64,000 nt of DNA from Pseudomonadota bacterium (GTDB taxonomy: Bacteria; Pseudomonadota; Alphaproteobacteria; Rhodobacterales; Rhodobacteraceae): assembly GCA_963205235.1 (NCBI GenBank), contig CAUJIP010000038.1:1-64000 (forward strand), given 5' to 3'. The position numbers were made by a program, and so were the translations under genes. Under the pieces are notes generated by a model. It saw only the letters and a program-made list of their open reading frames with translations. It had not been told where the DNA came from and did no database searches. Shown here piece after piece: positions 19,800 through 31,065 of the stretch (the stretch's first letter is position 1; each line of letters starts with the position of its first letter).

Positions 19800-20342
19800 T
19801 CAGAAGTTGTAGGTGACACCCGTTTCGATGGCCGTGGCAAGCGAGCGTTCCGACCAGGTGCCGGTGCCGCCATAGGCACGGATTTCGTCAAGCTGGAGTT
19901 GGGCAAGCTGGATCTCGTCCATCTCGACCAGAAGCTGGCCGTAATAGCTGCGGGCCAGGATGTTGGCAGGGTCGATCGCCAAGGCTTCCTCATAGGCGGC
20001 GATGCCTTCTTCGACATGGCCCATCTTGCGCAGAAGGAAACCTTCGTAGGTCATGACGCGGGCGGTCTTGCCCTCGGTCATGGTGTCAAGGATCAGCTTG
20101 GCATCGGCGGGACGACCGGCATAGGCCAGTTCGCGGACCGCATCATAGCGCTGGTCGTTGTTCAGAAGCTGGCTGGAGGATTCGACACAGGCTTCGGTCT
20201 TTTCATCCCAGACCTCGCCTTTCTTGCAATCTTCACTGGTCTGCGTCTTGGGCGGAGGCGCATCATCTCCGCCGCCGTCACCACCTGCGGCAAGAGCGAA
20301 CTGCGGCACCAGACCGACCAGAGTAACGAGAAGAAGACGCAT
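19800..20342 (-). CDS. Secreted TPR protein with a CxxGxxWDxxTxxC motif
   Basis: The 180-residue product has a signal peptide (MRLLLVTLVGLVPQFALA) and a Gly/Asp/Pro-rich spacer. The disulfide motif CKKGEVWDEKTEAC comes next, followed by TPR-like helices (RELAYAGRPADAKLILDTM; GHVEEGIAAYEEALAIDPAN). The ATG at 20342 is chosen because the signal peptide begins there and AGAGG lies upstream; an in-frame upstream codon adds a charged lead. A role in periplasmic protein interaction is likely from the TPRs, but the partner is unknown. It is followed closely by the small motif-sharing protein. Confidence 0.75.
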   Translation of the reverse strand: MRLLLVTLVGLVPQFALAAGGDGGGDDAPPPKTQTSEDCKKGEVWDEKTEACVESSSQLLNNDQRYDAVRELAYAGRPADAKLILDTMTEGKTARVMTYEGFLLRKMGHVEEGIAAYEEALAIDPANILARSYYGQLLVEMDEIQLAQLQLDEIRAYGGTGTWSERSLATAIETGVTYNF

Positions 20343-20390
20343 GACAGACCTCTTGGAATTTCTCTCCAAAAGCTAACATGGCTTTCTGCA

Positions 20391-20417
20391 CCTTCCCGCG
20401 TGAAAAATGCGGGAAGG
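20391..20417 (-). terminator. Hairpin downstream of purB
   Basis: A perfect 9-bp stem (CCTTCCCGC at 20391-20399 with GCGGGAAGG at 20409-20417) closes a 9-base A/T-rich loop, about 50 bases beyond the purB stop and before the next minus-strand gene. No T-run follows, so it may end or pause transcription. Confidence 0.5.
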
Positions 20418-20469
20418 GCTGAGCGGGATGATCACGGTTGCGTCATTACGTCGCAGCAAGCGGCGGCGA

Positions 20470-21774
20470 TCATGCCCCGAAAACCCGGCGAAAGATCGTG
20501 TCGACGTGCTTGGTGTGGTAGCCAAGGTCGAACTTTTCCTCGATTTCCGCAGGCGAAAGGGCGGCGGTGACTTCGGGGTCGGCCAGAAGCTCGGTCTTGA
20601 AGTCGGCACCCTTTTCCCAGACCTTCATCGCGTTGCGTTGCACAAGGCGATAGCTGTCCTCGCGGCTGACACCGGCCTGGGTCAGGGCCAGAAGCACGCG
20701 CTGCGACATGATCAGGCCTTTGAACTTGTTCAGGTTCTTCAGCATGTTTTCCGGGTAGATCACCAGTTTTTCGACCACGCCCGCCAGCCGGTGCAGCGCG
20801 AAATCCAGCGTGATCGTCGCATCCGGCCCGATGGCGCGTTCAACCGAGGAATGGCTGATGTCGCGTTCATGCCACAGCGCCACGTTTTCCAGCGCCGGGA
20901 CGACGGCCATGCGGACGAGACGGGCAAGGCCGGTCAGGTTTTCGGTCAGTACGGGGTTGCGCTTGTGCGGCATCGCGCTGGAGCCCTTTTGGCCGGGCGA
21001 GAAGAACTCTTCCGCCTCAAGAACCTCGGTCCGCTGCATGTGGCGGATCTCGATTGCGACGTTTTCGATGCTGCTGGCGATGACGCCAAGGGTGGCAAAG
21101 AACATCGCGTGGCGGTCGCGCGGGATGACCTGGGTGCTGATCGGTTCGGGCGTCAGGCCAAGCATCTTGCAGACATGCTCTTCAACCGCCGGGTCGATGT
21201 TGGCAAAGGTGCCGACGGCACCAGAGATTGCCCCGGTGGCCACTTCGGCGCGGGCGTTCACCAGCCGCGCCCGGTTGCGCGACATTTCGGCATAGAAGCG
21301 GGCGAAGGTCAGGCCCATCGTCGTCGGTTCGGCATGGATGCCGTGGCTGCGGCCGATGCGGACGGTGTCCTTGTGTTCAAAGGCACGGGCTTTCAGTGCG
21401 GCCAGAACCCGGTCCAGAGCGGTCAGAAGCAGGTCGGACGCGCGGACAAGCTGGATGTTCAGCGTGGTGTCCAGCACGTCAGACGAGGTCATGCCCTGAT
21501 GGACAAAGCGGGCATCATCCGCGCCGATATGTTCGGCCAGATGGGTCAGGAAAGCGATGACGTCATGTTTGGTGACAGACTCGATCTCATCAATCCGGGC
21601 GACGCTGAATTCCACGTCCTTCGCGCGCCAGACGGCCTCGGCATTGGCCTTGGGGATCACACCAAGGGCGGCTTGCGCGTCGCACGCATGCGCCTCGATT
21701 TCGAACCAGATCTTGAAGCGGGTTTCCGGGGACCAGATCGCCACCATGTCGGGGCGGGAATAGCGCGGGATCAT
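20470..21774 (-). CDS. purB: Adenylosuccinate lyase
   Basis: PurB performs two beta-eliminations in purine synthesis: SAICAR to AICAR plus fumarate, and adenylosuccinate to AMP plus fumarate. The 434-residue product has the fumarase/aspartase superfamily signature GSSAMPHKRNP at residues 264-274 (mobile catalytic loop) and the SHGIHAEPT segment at 143-151 with catalytic histidines. It also has TSSDVLDTT near residue 97. The ATG at 21774 is the family start; the frame is open upstream but without resemblance. It stands as a single gene upstream of the secreted-TPR pair. Confidence 0.96.
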   Translation of the reverse strand: MIPRYSRPDMVAIWSPETRFKIWFEIEAHACDAQAALGVIPKANAEAVWRAKDVEFSVARIDEIESVTKHDVIAFLTHLAEHIGADDARFVHQGMTSSDVLDTTLNIQLVRASDLLLTALDRVLAALKARAFEHKDTVRIGRSHGIHAEPTTMGLTFARFYAEMSRNRARLVNARAEVATGAISGAVGTFANIDPAVEEHVCKMLGLTPEPISTQVIPRDRHAMFFATLGVIASSIENVAIEIRHMQRTEVLEAEEFFSPGQKGSSAMPHKRNPVLTENLTGLARLVRMAVVPALENVALWHERDISHSSVERAIGPDATITLDFALHRLAGVVEKLVIYPENMLKNLNKFKGLIMSQRVLLALTQAGVSREDSYRLVQRNAMKVWEKGADFKTELLADPEVTAALSPAEIEEKFDLGYHTKHVDTIFRRVFGA

Positions 21775-22035
21775 CTTGGACCTCGGTATCTGAAGGGGCA
21801 AAGGGGACGTGCGCCCCCTTACGACGCAAGGGGCAGGGGTGCAAGATCGGCTTGGGGTCGGGATATTTTCGCATGGATCGCCGCGCCGGGTGCTTTGCAG
21901 AGATTGGGGCCAGTGCCTGGGCCGAAAGGAAGTCAACGCCGTTCCTCATTTCTGCCGCAGTCGTCGGGCTGGAAGGACGGCAACTGGCGGTCCGCGGGGC
22001 ACCTTCAGGGGCGTTCCGCCCCAAAGGGTGCAGGC

Positions 22036-22959
22036 ATGGCCCCGGGGTCGAAAGAGAAGAGGGTGGGGGCATCGGTGGAAAGTGGGATTCTGACCTGGCG
22101 AAATGCGGCAGGGCTGCTTGGGGTTCTGGCGATCATGGCGCTGGCGGGAGGCTATCTGGGGGCACTGCACCCGATCGGCGATTCCCTGGCGGTCGGGCGC
22201 GCATTCGCCGTGATTGGGGTGCTGCTGTCGGCGGTGCTGCTGAATATTGCAGGACTGCAAATTGCTTCGTTTGCCGCGACCCTGTTTGCGATGATCTGCG
22301 GGATGCAGGTGTTTCTTGCCTACTATCTGCCCGGCCCACCCGGTCGGCTGCTGATCTATCAGAAGAACATGCATTTCGAGAATCTGGAACTTGACGCGCT
22401 TGCGGCGGATATCAGGGCTACCAATCCGCTGGGCATCACCTTGCAGGAAGTGTCAGAGGCGAACCTTGCCCTTTTGGAAGGGCTGAAGGACAGCTATCCG
22501 CACCAGCAGGTCTGCCCCTGGGGTTCGGTTGGTGGGGTGGCGGTGGCAAGCCGGTTGCCGATGATCGAGGGGACGGGGTTTTGTGCGCCCGGTCTGGCGG
22601 CGGTGCAGGTGCGGACGGAAGACAGCCAGTTCTGGCTGGTCTCGATCCACCTGCACTGGCCCTGGCCCTATCAGCAACGCGACCATCTGAAGACGCTGTT
22701 GCCGGTGTTGGCCAAGCTGGACGGGCCAGTGATCCTGGCGGGGGATTTCAACATGGTCGAGTGGGCCTATTCGGTGAAAGCTCTTGCCGATGTGACCCGG
22801 ACCAAGGCGGCAGGGCCGACACTGGGAACCTATCTTGGCTATGCGCCATGGCTTCGGTTGCCCATCGACCATGTCTACGCGCCAAGTGGCGGACGAGTGG
22901 AGGCGCGCGGGGCTTTCGGGTCGGATCATCTGGGGCTTTTGGCCGGGGTCGAGCTTTAG
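22036..22959 (+). CDS. Membrane-anchored endonuclease/exonuclease/phosphatase (EEP) family protein
   Basis: The 307-residue product begins with three hydrophobic helices (about residues 18-100), then an EEP catalytic domain: QKNMHFENLE and the metal-binding Glu in ITLQEVSEANL, the His in VSIHLHWPWP, the Asp/Asn in LAGDFNMVEW, and the C-terminal Asp-His pairs in PIDHVYAP and GSDHLGLL. These are the residues expected for an active metal-dependent hydrolase. Whether it cleaves nucleic acid, a phospholipid or another phosphodiester is not visible. The active domain should face the periplasm or cytosol depending on an unclear topology. GTG at 22066 is an alternative start. Confidence 0.8.
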   Translation: MAPGSKEKRVGASVESGILTWRNAAGLLGVLAIMALAGGYLGALHPIGDSLAVGRAFAVIGVLLSAVLLNIAGLQIASFAATLFAMICGMQVFLAYYLPGPPGRLLIYQKNMHFENLELDALAADIRATNPLGITLQEVSEANLALLEGLKDSYPHQQVCPWGSVGGVAVASRLPMIEGTGFCAPGLAAVQVRTEDSQFWLVSIHLHWPWPYQQRDHLKTLLPVLAKLDGPVILAGDFNMVEWAYSVKALADVTRTKAAGPTLGTYLGYAPWLRLPIDHVYAPSGGRVEARGAFGSDHLGLLAGVEL

Positions 22960-23295
22960 GGTCACCAGAAGCTGACCTGTCGCGTCTGAGGCATGGCCTG
23001 ATCGCTTGGAGCCGGGAAGCTGAGGCGGACTGTGCCACTTGGTGCTTTCGCATCGCCGGTTCTGGCCGACTTCAGAGGCCACGTCCTGTTGCACGGTCGA
23101 GACGCAGGGGTTGGAAATCCGGTTCATCAGCGCGGCGGGTGAGACGACGAACCGGCGTCATGTCGACCTCTGATCTGCCTCGGGCGGGACGGCAGGCCCC
23201 GGATGCAACAACACTGATACCGGTTGCATTTTTCAGTCGCCAACTCGCCTTGATAGTGCAATAGTTAACCTGTGAGTGAAATCCAAGAGAACGCC
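22960..23295. other. Gene-free gap
   Basis: These roughly 335 bases between the EEP gene and the DUF1330 gene hold no convincing reading frame on either strand. I see no strong hairpin or repeat. Close to the downstream gene the sequence becomes AT-richer (around TAGTGCAATAGTTAACC), which may hold its promoter. Confidence 0.4.
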
Positions 23296-23628
23296 ATGCC
23301 TGTGACAATAGTTGCTTTGCTGACGATCAATGACGCCGAGCCTGCTGCGCTTGCCGAGTATTTCCGGATCACCGCACCGCTGATGGAGCGGGCAAAGGCA
23401 AGGATGGTCAAGCGGTTCACCTTGCACGAGGTCATCGTCGGAAAGCGCCCGGCAGAGATGGCGGTGATCGTCGAATACCCTGATCGCGCCGCGGTGGACA
23501 TGGTGTTCAAAAGCGCCGAATACCATAAGGCCATTCCGGCCCGCGACAGGGCTTTCTTGAAATATGAGATCACCATCGGCGTCGGCGACGATGCCCCGGC
23601 GGTCGAGGTCGAAGCCGAACAGGCCTGA
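23296..23628 (+). CDS. DUF1330 family protein
   Basis: The 110-residue product has the dimeric ferredoxin-like fold pattern of DUF1330: a short beta start (MPVTIVALLTIND), a helix, then RFTLHEVIVGKRPAEMAVIVEY and a closing helix/strand with KSAEYHKAIPARDRAF. The family has no fixed reaction. The ATG at 23296 is preferred because AAGAGA lies about six bases upstream and proteins of this family start close to the first strand; GTG at 23272 is an alternative. It converges with dddP, leaving a 10-base gap. Confidence 0.75.
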   Translation: MPVTIVALLTINDAEPAALAEYFRITAPLMERAKARMVKRFTLHEVIVGKRPAEMAVIVEYPDRAAVDMVFKSAEYHKAIPARDRAFLKYEITIGVGDDAPAVEVEAEQA

Positions 23629-23638
23629 CAGGGCAGGA

Positions 23639-24979
23639 TCAGCCGCCCATCAGCCTTGGATCGAACGGGTATTTCGTCAAGTTCTCGCATCCCGTCTCGG
23701 TGATCAGCACCTGATCTTCCAGCTTGATCGAGAAATCCCCGCCTTCGGGGCTGATCAGGGCCTCGACGCACAGTGTCATGCCGGGTTCCAGCGCGTGTTC
23801 CATTGCGCCATCAACCCAGCCGTCGGAATAGGGCACGAAAGGCCATTCGTCGCATAGACCGACGCCGTGCATCTTGCAGGAGTATTTCTGCTTCCAGTAC
23901 TGGTCTTCCAGCTTGTGGCCGCCGTGCGTCAGTTCGCGGATGGTGACGCCGGGTTTCAGTCGGGACTGGTGGTCGCGGATGTGGTCCATCCCGTGTTTCA
24001 TCGCGGAAATCATCGCATTTGACGGGCGCGCGTCGCCCACCCACCAGCTGCGAGAGATGTCGATGCAGATGCCATAGGCGCCGATCAGGTCGGTGTCGAA
24101 GGCGACGATCTCGTTATTCTGCACGATCCTTGGCCCACATTCCTGAAACCAGGGGTTGGTGCGGGGACCCGAGGCCAGAAGCCGGGTCTCGATCCATTCG
24201 CCGCCGCGCCGGATGTTGCCCTTGTGGAGTTCCGCCCAGATGTCGTCTTCGGAAACGCCGCCCTTCGGCACGTTTTCACGGGTAAAGGCCTCCATTTCCG
24301 CAATCGCCTTTTCGCAGGCGTCATGGGCGCAGCGCATCGCCCGAATATCCTCGGGGCCCTTGATCGCGCGGGTGCGTTCGGTGACCTCTTCGCCCTCAAG
24401 CACCTCGAACCCGGCGCGTTCCAGCGCGCGCAGTCCCGCGACCATGATCTTGTCGACGGCAAGGCGGCGGTTGCTGCCGGCATGGGCGCGCATCACCTCG
24501 TCCACCTGACCGGCAAAGGACGAGGCAGCCTCGGTCCCCTTGTCGCCGGTGATCGAATAGAAGAACGACGCGCCCGAGCGCAATTCCTTGACCAGAGGGT
24601 TGAAGGTCACAAGGAACGGGGCCTGCTTGTATTCCCAGATCACCATATGGCCGTCGGCGCAGAGCAGGACAGCGCGGAACGGGTTGTGGCTGTTCCAAAG
24701 CTGCATGTTGGTGGTGTCGGTGGCATAGCGGATGTTCAGGGGGTCGAACATCAGAAGGCCGCCAATGTCGCGCTTGACCAGCGCCTCGGTCAGCCGCCGC
24801 CAGCGGTATTCGCGCATCCGGTCCAGATTGGGTGGGGTCAGGCCCGCTGCTTCCCATTCCCGGAACGCAAGTTGCGTCGGGCCGATTTCCACCCGGTCGT
24901 TGTCATTGGGGGTGCCATCGCCCAGCCGGTCTTCGCGGGTCGGGTCGATCTTGCGGCGGTCGCGGTGATAGTCGGTCAT
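23639..24979 (-). CDS. dddP: DMSP lyase DddP (M24-fold metalloenzyme)
   Basis: DddP cleaves the marine osmolyte dimethylsulfoniopropionate to dimethyl sulfide and acrylate in the cytoplasm. The 446-residue product has the N-terminal creatinase-like half and the M24 pita-bread half. The metal-ligand set Asp295, Asp297, Asp307, His371, Glu406 and Glu421 matches in identity and numbering the set I recall for Ruegeria DddP. Hallmark segments are GPTQLAFREWEAAGL, SGPRTNPWFQECGPRI and MHGVGLCDEWP. General M24 peptidases lack the latter. It stands alone; no dmdA, acuI or other DMSP gene is in the window. Confidence 0.92.
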   Translation of the reverse strand: MTDYHRDRRKIDPTREDRLGDGTPNDNDRVEIGPTQLAFREWEAAGLTPPNLDRMREYRWRRLTEALVKRDIGGLLMFDPLNIRYATDTTNMQLWNSHNPFRAVLLCADGHMVIWEYKQAPFLVTFNPLVKELRSGASFFYSITGDKGTEAASSFAGQVDEVMRAHAGSNRRLAVDKIMVAGLRALERAGFEVLEGEEVTERTRAIKGPEDIRAMRCAHDACEKAIAEMEAFTRENVPKGGVSEDDIWAELHKGNIRRGGEWIETRLLASGPRTNPWFQECGPRIVQNNEIVAFDTDLIGAYGICIDISRSWWVGDARPSNAMISAMKHGMDHIRDHQSRLKPGVTIRELTHGGHKLEDQYWKQKYSCKMHGVGLCDEWPFVPYSDGWVDGAMEHALEPGMTLCVEALISPEGGDFSIKLEDQVLITETGCENLTKYPFDPRLMGG

Positions 24980-25176
24980 GGCATGGCTCCCCTTTGGGTA
25001 TCACCATGCCCCCAGCGGCAATCCGCCGCCTATACTGCGGGCGACAGGGTCTGTCGCAAACGTGGCGTTGCAGCGGGTCGCAGGCCGTGGTCAAAGTCGG
25101 CCCTGACGCGCAAACTGGGCCCATCGGCAGTTTCCAGACCGAAGGGCAAAATCGGCGTCGTGGCACGGAGGCCTTC

Positions 25177-26052
25177 ATGCCCGGAATGATCCGCAGGACC
25201 CTGCTTGTCGGGGGCATCGTTGCCGCTGCCGGTGGGGTGGCGCTTTGGCGCTGGCGGCCACCGGGGGGAGCCGAGGTCAGCTATGGCAACGACCCGGCGC
25301 AAAAGCTGGATATCCGGTATCCTCGGGGGCATGAGGCGCATCCGGTGCTGGTCATCTTTCATCCCGGCGACTTTTCGGATGGTGACAAGGCGGATGTGAC
25401 GGTCTGGCCGGAACTGCTGGAGGCAGGGATTGCCGTTGTCCGCGTCAACACCCGGTTGTCGGGCACTGCGAAATGGCCGGCGCAGGCCGATGACGCGCTT
25501 GCCGCGATCATCCATTTGCAGCGGCAGGCCGAAACTCTGGGTCTTGACCCGTCGCGGATGGTGATCATGGGGCAGGGGGCTGGGGCCTATGTGGCCGTCA
25601 CTGCCGCGCTTAGCCTTGTGGAAGTGGGCCTTCCGCCAAAGGCCGTGGTCAGCCTTTACGGGCCGATTGATTTCTCGACCCTGGATGGCGACATGAAGAC
25701 ACTGGGGCGCAACCCGGCCCGTGGCCCGGCGGATGAACCGGAAAGCCCGGAAAGCCGTCTGCTTGGCTTTGCCGTCGGCGAGAAACGCGACGCGGCCCGC
25801 GCGGCAAGCCCGCTGGCCAAGCTTGACCTTCTGCGCGAACCCTTGCCGCCGATCCTGATCCGGCATGGCGATGCCGATTCGGTTGTAGCCGACCTGCAGG
25901 CCAAACGGCTGCGCGAGGCTTGGATTGCCGCCGACCCGAAAGCCCGGATTGATTACAAGCTGGTCCCCGGTGCCGGTCACGGCGGCGAGGCTTTCGAGAC
26001 GGGCGACGTCAGGGCCGATATCCTGGCCTTTGTCCAAGAAGCGCTGGCCTGA
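25177..26052 (+). CDS. Alpha/beta-hydrolase-fold protein lacking the nucleophile serine
   Basis: The 291-residue product carries an N-terminal membrane anchor or signal (about residues 5-25), then an esterase/BD-FAE-like alpha/beta-hydrolase fold. The nucleophile elbow, normally GxSxG, reads MGQGAGAY, with Gly134 where Ser is expected. The later Asp (HGDADSVV, Asp234) and His (GAGHGGE, His268) of the triad remain. The oxyanion region FHPGDFSDG also deviates from HGGG. It may be a binding protein or pseudo-enzyme. The ATG at 25177 follows CGGAGG by five bases. It is divergent from dddP and abuts the next gene end to end. Confidence 0.75.
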   Translation: MPGMIRRTLLVGGIVAAAGGVALWRWRPPGGAEVSYGNDPAQKLDIRYPRGHEAHPVLVIFHPGDFSDGDKADVTVWPELLEAGIAVVRVNTRLSGTAKWPAQADDALAAIIHLQRQAETLGLDPSRMVIMGQGAGAYVAVTAALSLVEVGLPPKAVVSLYGPIDFSTLDGDMKTLGRNPARGPADEPESPESRLLGFAVGEKRDAARAASPLAKLDLLREPLPPILIRHGDADSVVADLQAKRLREAWIAADPKARIDYKLVPGAGHGGEAFETGDVRADILAFVQEALA

Positions 26053-26793
26053 TCAGTCCTCGGTCCCGATCTTGCGTAGGTCCTGTCCGCGGGCAAAGGT
26101 CCAAAGCGACCGGATCAGGCCATAGGGCAGGGCGATGATTGCCGTGCCCCTGCCGATCAGCCAGCCGGTGACCTGAATCGCCGTTGCCGCCACCTGCCCC
26201 GGTGGCGGGGGCGGGCCCTTTGGCCCCTCGGGCGCGGGGCGCAGCTTCACTGCCTGTTTTCTGGGCGATTCCGTCTGGGCCTTCCGGTCGATCTCGGCCC
26301 GGATCGCGGCGAGGGGATCATAGGGTTTCGCCTCGGGCTCTGGCAGAACCACGGGTTCGGGTTCGGTGATCGGCGGGGGCGCAGGTTCCACCGGGGCGGC
26401 GGCCTCCATTTGCTCGACCGACCAAAGATGCGGCTCGACGGCGGCGACCAGCGCATTGCCGCGTTTGACATTGGGGTCAGCCGAGGCGCTGGCATGGGCA
26501 AAGACCGCCGACAGGTTCTTGATCCACATCGCAACCCGCAGATGCGAGGGTATGAAAGGTGCCGCCCGGCCCAGTTTCGCCTCGGGGATTCGCCCCGCTC
26601 CGTCGCGCACGTTCAACGCCACGCGCCGCCCGGTTGTCGCAAGCCAGCCGTGCAGCGGGGCCACGCCGTCACGGGCAAAGAACAGGCTGGCCCGACCCAG
26701 CGCGCGAAAGTCGAAAGGGGGGCGCTGGCCGCCTGTCGTCCAGATTTTCGGGCGGCTGCCATCGGGTTTGCGGTTAAGCGGGCTGTTGGCCAT
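26053..26793 (-). CDS. Conserved-type hypothetical protein with Pro/Glu-rich linker
   Basis: The 246-residue product is not one I recognise. It shows a basic N-terminal globular region (about residues 1-120, with DGVAPLHGWLATTGRRVALNVRDG), a Pro/Glu-rich linker (about 133-160), a basic stretch, and a hydrophobic C-terminal region (about 205-230) that could associate with the membrane. No signal peptide is evident. Composition matches its neighbours. Its start lies just past the glnA terminator on the same strand, so it is probably transcribed separately. Confidence 0.6.
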   Translation of the reverse strand: MANSPLNRKPDGSRPKIWTTGGQRPPFDFRALGRASLFFARDGVAPLHGWLATTGRRVALNVRDGAGRIPEAKLGRAAPFIPSHLRVAMWIKNLSAVFAHASASADPNVKRGNALVAAVEPHLWSVEQMEAAAPVEPAPPPITEPEPVVLPEPEAKPYDPLAAIRAEIDRKAQTESPRKQAVKLRPAPEGPKGPPPPPGQVAATAIQVTGWLIGRGTAIIALPYGLIRSLWTFARGQDLRKIGTED

Positions 26794-26860
26794 AGAATGT
26801 CTCTGCCTGAATTCAGACGAACGCTAGCCTTGGCAACTGCGGCTGACAATTGCTGGCAAG

Positions 26861-26888
26861 AAAAAAGGGCACCCGAAGGTGCCCTTTT
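26861..26888 (-). terminator. Strong intrinsic terminator of glnBA
   Basis: An 11-bp perfect stem (26863-26873 with 26878-26888) closes a stable UUCG tetraloop on the minus-strand transcript and runs into TTTTTTCTT. It begins about 20 bases past the glnA stop. It is the best intrinsic terminator in the window. Confidence 0.9.
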
Positions 26889-26907
26889 GCATGGTCATGC
26901 GGTCGGA

Positions 26908-28317
26908 TCAGCAGGAGTAGTACAGCTGATACTCGATCGGGTGCGGCGTGTGTTCGTAGGCGTAAACCTCTTCCCACTTCAGCCCCATATAGCTTTCCAG
27001 CTGGTCACGGGTGAACACGTCACCCTGCAGCAGGAAGTCCATGTCCTTTTCCAGTTCTTCCAGCGCTTCGCGCAGGGAACCGCAAACGGTCGGGATTTCG
27101 GCCAGCTCTTCCGGCGGCAGATCATACAGATCCTTGTCCGAAGCCGGGCCGGGGTCGATCTTGTTGCGGATGCCGTCAAGACCAGCCATCAGCAGGGCGG
27201 CAAAGCACAGGTAGGGGTTCGCCGACGGATCGGGGAAACGGGCCTCGACACGCTTGGCTTTCGGCGATTCCGTCCACGGAATACGGACGCAGCCCGACCG
27301 GTTGCGGGCCGAATACGCGCGCAGGACCGGGGCTTCAAAGCCGGGGATCAGGCGCTTGTAGCTGTTGGTGCCGGGGTTGGTCAGCGCGTTCAGCGCCTTG
27401 GCATGCTTGAGGATGCCGCCGATGAAATACAGGGCGTCCTGGCTCAGGTCGGCATATTTGTCGCCTGCGAACAGCGGCTTGCCGCCCTTCCAGATCGACA
27501 TGTTGACGTGCATCCCCGACCCGTTGTCGCCCTTCATCGGCTTCGGCATGAAGGTCACGGTCTTGCCGTAGGCGTGGGCCACGTTGTGGATCACGTACTT
27601 GTACTTCTGGATGTTGTCGGCCTGTTCAACCAGCCCACCGAAGATCATCCCCAGCTCGTGCTGGCAGGTCGCGACTTCGTGGTGGTGCTTGTCGACCTTG
27701 ATGCCCATCCGCTTCATCGTGGACAGCATCTCGCCCCGGATGTCCTGGGCTTCGTCGATCGGGTTCACCGGGAAATAGCCGCCCTTGTGGCCCGCACGGT
27801 GGCCGTAGTTGCCACCTTCGGTCACAGTGTCGGTGTTCCAGGCGGCGGCTTCGGCGTCGATCTCGTAGGCCACCTTGCGGGGGGTCACGGAATAGCGCAC
27901 GTCGTCAAACAGGAAGAATTCCGCTTCCGGCCCGCAATAGAACGCATCGCCCACGCCCGAGGATTTCAGGTAGGCTTCCGCCTTCAGCGCGATCTGGCGG
28001 GGGCAGCGGCTGTAAGCCTCACCCGTATCGGGTTCGACCACGTTGCAATGCACGCAAAGGGTCTTTTCCGCGTAGAACGGGTCCAGATAGACCGAGGCCG
28101 CATCGGGCATCAGTTTCATGTCGGACTGGTCAATCGACTTCCAGCCCGCGATGGACGAGCCGTCGAACATGAAGCCTTCTTCGAAGAATTCCTCGTCCAC
28201 AAGGTCAACCACCAGCGTGACGTGCTGAAGCTTGCCCTTGGGGTCGGTAAACCGGATGTCGACGTATTCGACTTCCTCGTCCTTGATCAGTTTCAGAGCT
28301 TTCGCAACTGCGCTCAT
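26908..28317 (-). CDS. glnA: Glutamine synthetase, type I
   Basis: GlnA condenses ammonia and glutamate with ATP to glutamine, forming dodecamers in the cytoplasm. The 469-residue product has the beta-grasp N-domain with [10 protein letters not shown] and the catalytic domain with [11 protein letters not shown] and [14 protein letters not shown]. It also carries the adenylylation loop [11 protein letters not shown], whose Tyr (residue 398) is the target of GlnE, so activity is likely controlled by adenylylation. Two adjacent ATGs exist (28320 and 28317); the second is better spaced from AAAGG. It follows glnB by about 90 bases, with an imperfect hairpin (28378-28400) between them that could set the glnB/glnA ratio. 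Confidence 0.98.
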   Translation of the reverse strand: MSAVAKALKLIKDEEVEYVDIRFTDPKGKLQHVTLVVDLVDEEFFEEGFMFDGSSIAGWKSIDQSDMKLMPDAASVYLDPFYAEKTLCVHCNVVEPDTGEAYSRCPRQIALKAEAYLKSSGVGDAFYCGPEAEFFLFDDVRYSVTPRKVAYEIDAEAAAWNTDTVTEGGNYGHRAGHKGGYFPVNPIDEAQDIRGEMLSTMKRMGIKVDKHHHEVATCQHELGMIFGGLVEQADNIQKYKYVIHNVAHAYGKTVTFMPKPMKGDNGSGMHVNMSIWKGGKPLFAGDKYADLSQDALYFIGGILKHAKALNALTNPGTNSYKRLIPGFEAPVLRAYSARNRSGCVRIPWTESPKAKRVEARFPDPSANPYLCFAALLMAGLDGIRNKIDPGPASDKDLYDLPPEELAEIPTVCGSLREALEELEKDMDFLLQGDVFTRDQLESYMGLKWEEVYAYEHTPHPIEYQLYYSC

Positions 28318-28409
28318 CATGCTGCCTTTCGGTTGGGTTTCGGTATGGGTCTTGCAACCCGGTTTCAGATCAAACTTGCGAATTTTCGACGAAATCTCGC
28401 GCGCTTTTG

Positions 28410-30598
<2,189 letters not shown>

Positions 30599-30616
30599 GG
30601 CGCACCCCGCCTGATG

Positions 30617-30952
30617 CTATTTCAGCGGTTGCAGCGTGCTGTCGCCCAGAAGGGACTTGGTTGTCCGAGCAGGCAGGCTGGAGCGCGGGGTGGTGACCTC
30701 GCAATAGGCGTCCTTCGGGCCGAAGGAACAGTCGGCGCTGGTGCCGCTTGGCAGGGTGCAGGACACGCCTTCGGAGCCTTGCGAACTGTCGTCGATGCTG
30801 CCCCCCATGCCTTCGCAGTTCTGGATGAACTGGCTCGCGGTCAGGCCGTTGGCGACGCGGGTCTCTTTCTTTTCGGCCATCGCAGCATTGCCAAGGGACA
30901 GCACGGCGGTGGTCGCGATGATCAGAATGCGGGGAAATTTGCAGGGTGTCAT
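30617..30952 (-). CDS. Small secreted cysteine-containing protein, unknown
   Basis: The 111-residue product has a signal peptide (about residues 1-26, ending NAAMA), then a mature part with four cysteines (NCEGMGG, SCTLP, DCSFG, YCEV). This suggests two disulfides in the periplasm. The ATG at 30952 is preceded by GGAGG at good distance. I do not recognise the family. It lies downstream of the kinase gene on the same strand with a 113-base gap, and converges with nnr. Confidence 0.65.
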   Translation of the reverse strand: MTPCKFPRILIIATTAVLSLGNAAMAEKKETRVANGLTASQFIQNCEGMGGSIDDSSQGSEGVSCTLPSGTSADCSFGPKDAYCEVTTPRSSLPARTTKSLLGDSTLQPLK

Positions 30953-31065
30953 GTCATTGCCTCCGAAATACAGTCGGCGGAAGTGCCGGCCTGGATCGAT
31001 GGGCCGACATCCAGGCATGCTATGCAATATCGTGGAAGGCCGGACGCTCTGCTATCGCATAGCCT

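Noticed and set aside
22453-23127. Minus-strand frame across the 3' part of the EEP gene and the following gap
   Set aside because: Two thirds is antisense to the EEP domain and the rest has no motif; I could not support a pseudogene or transposase remnant.
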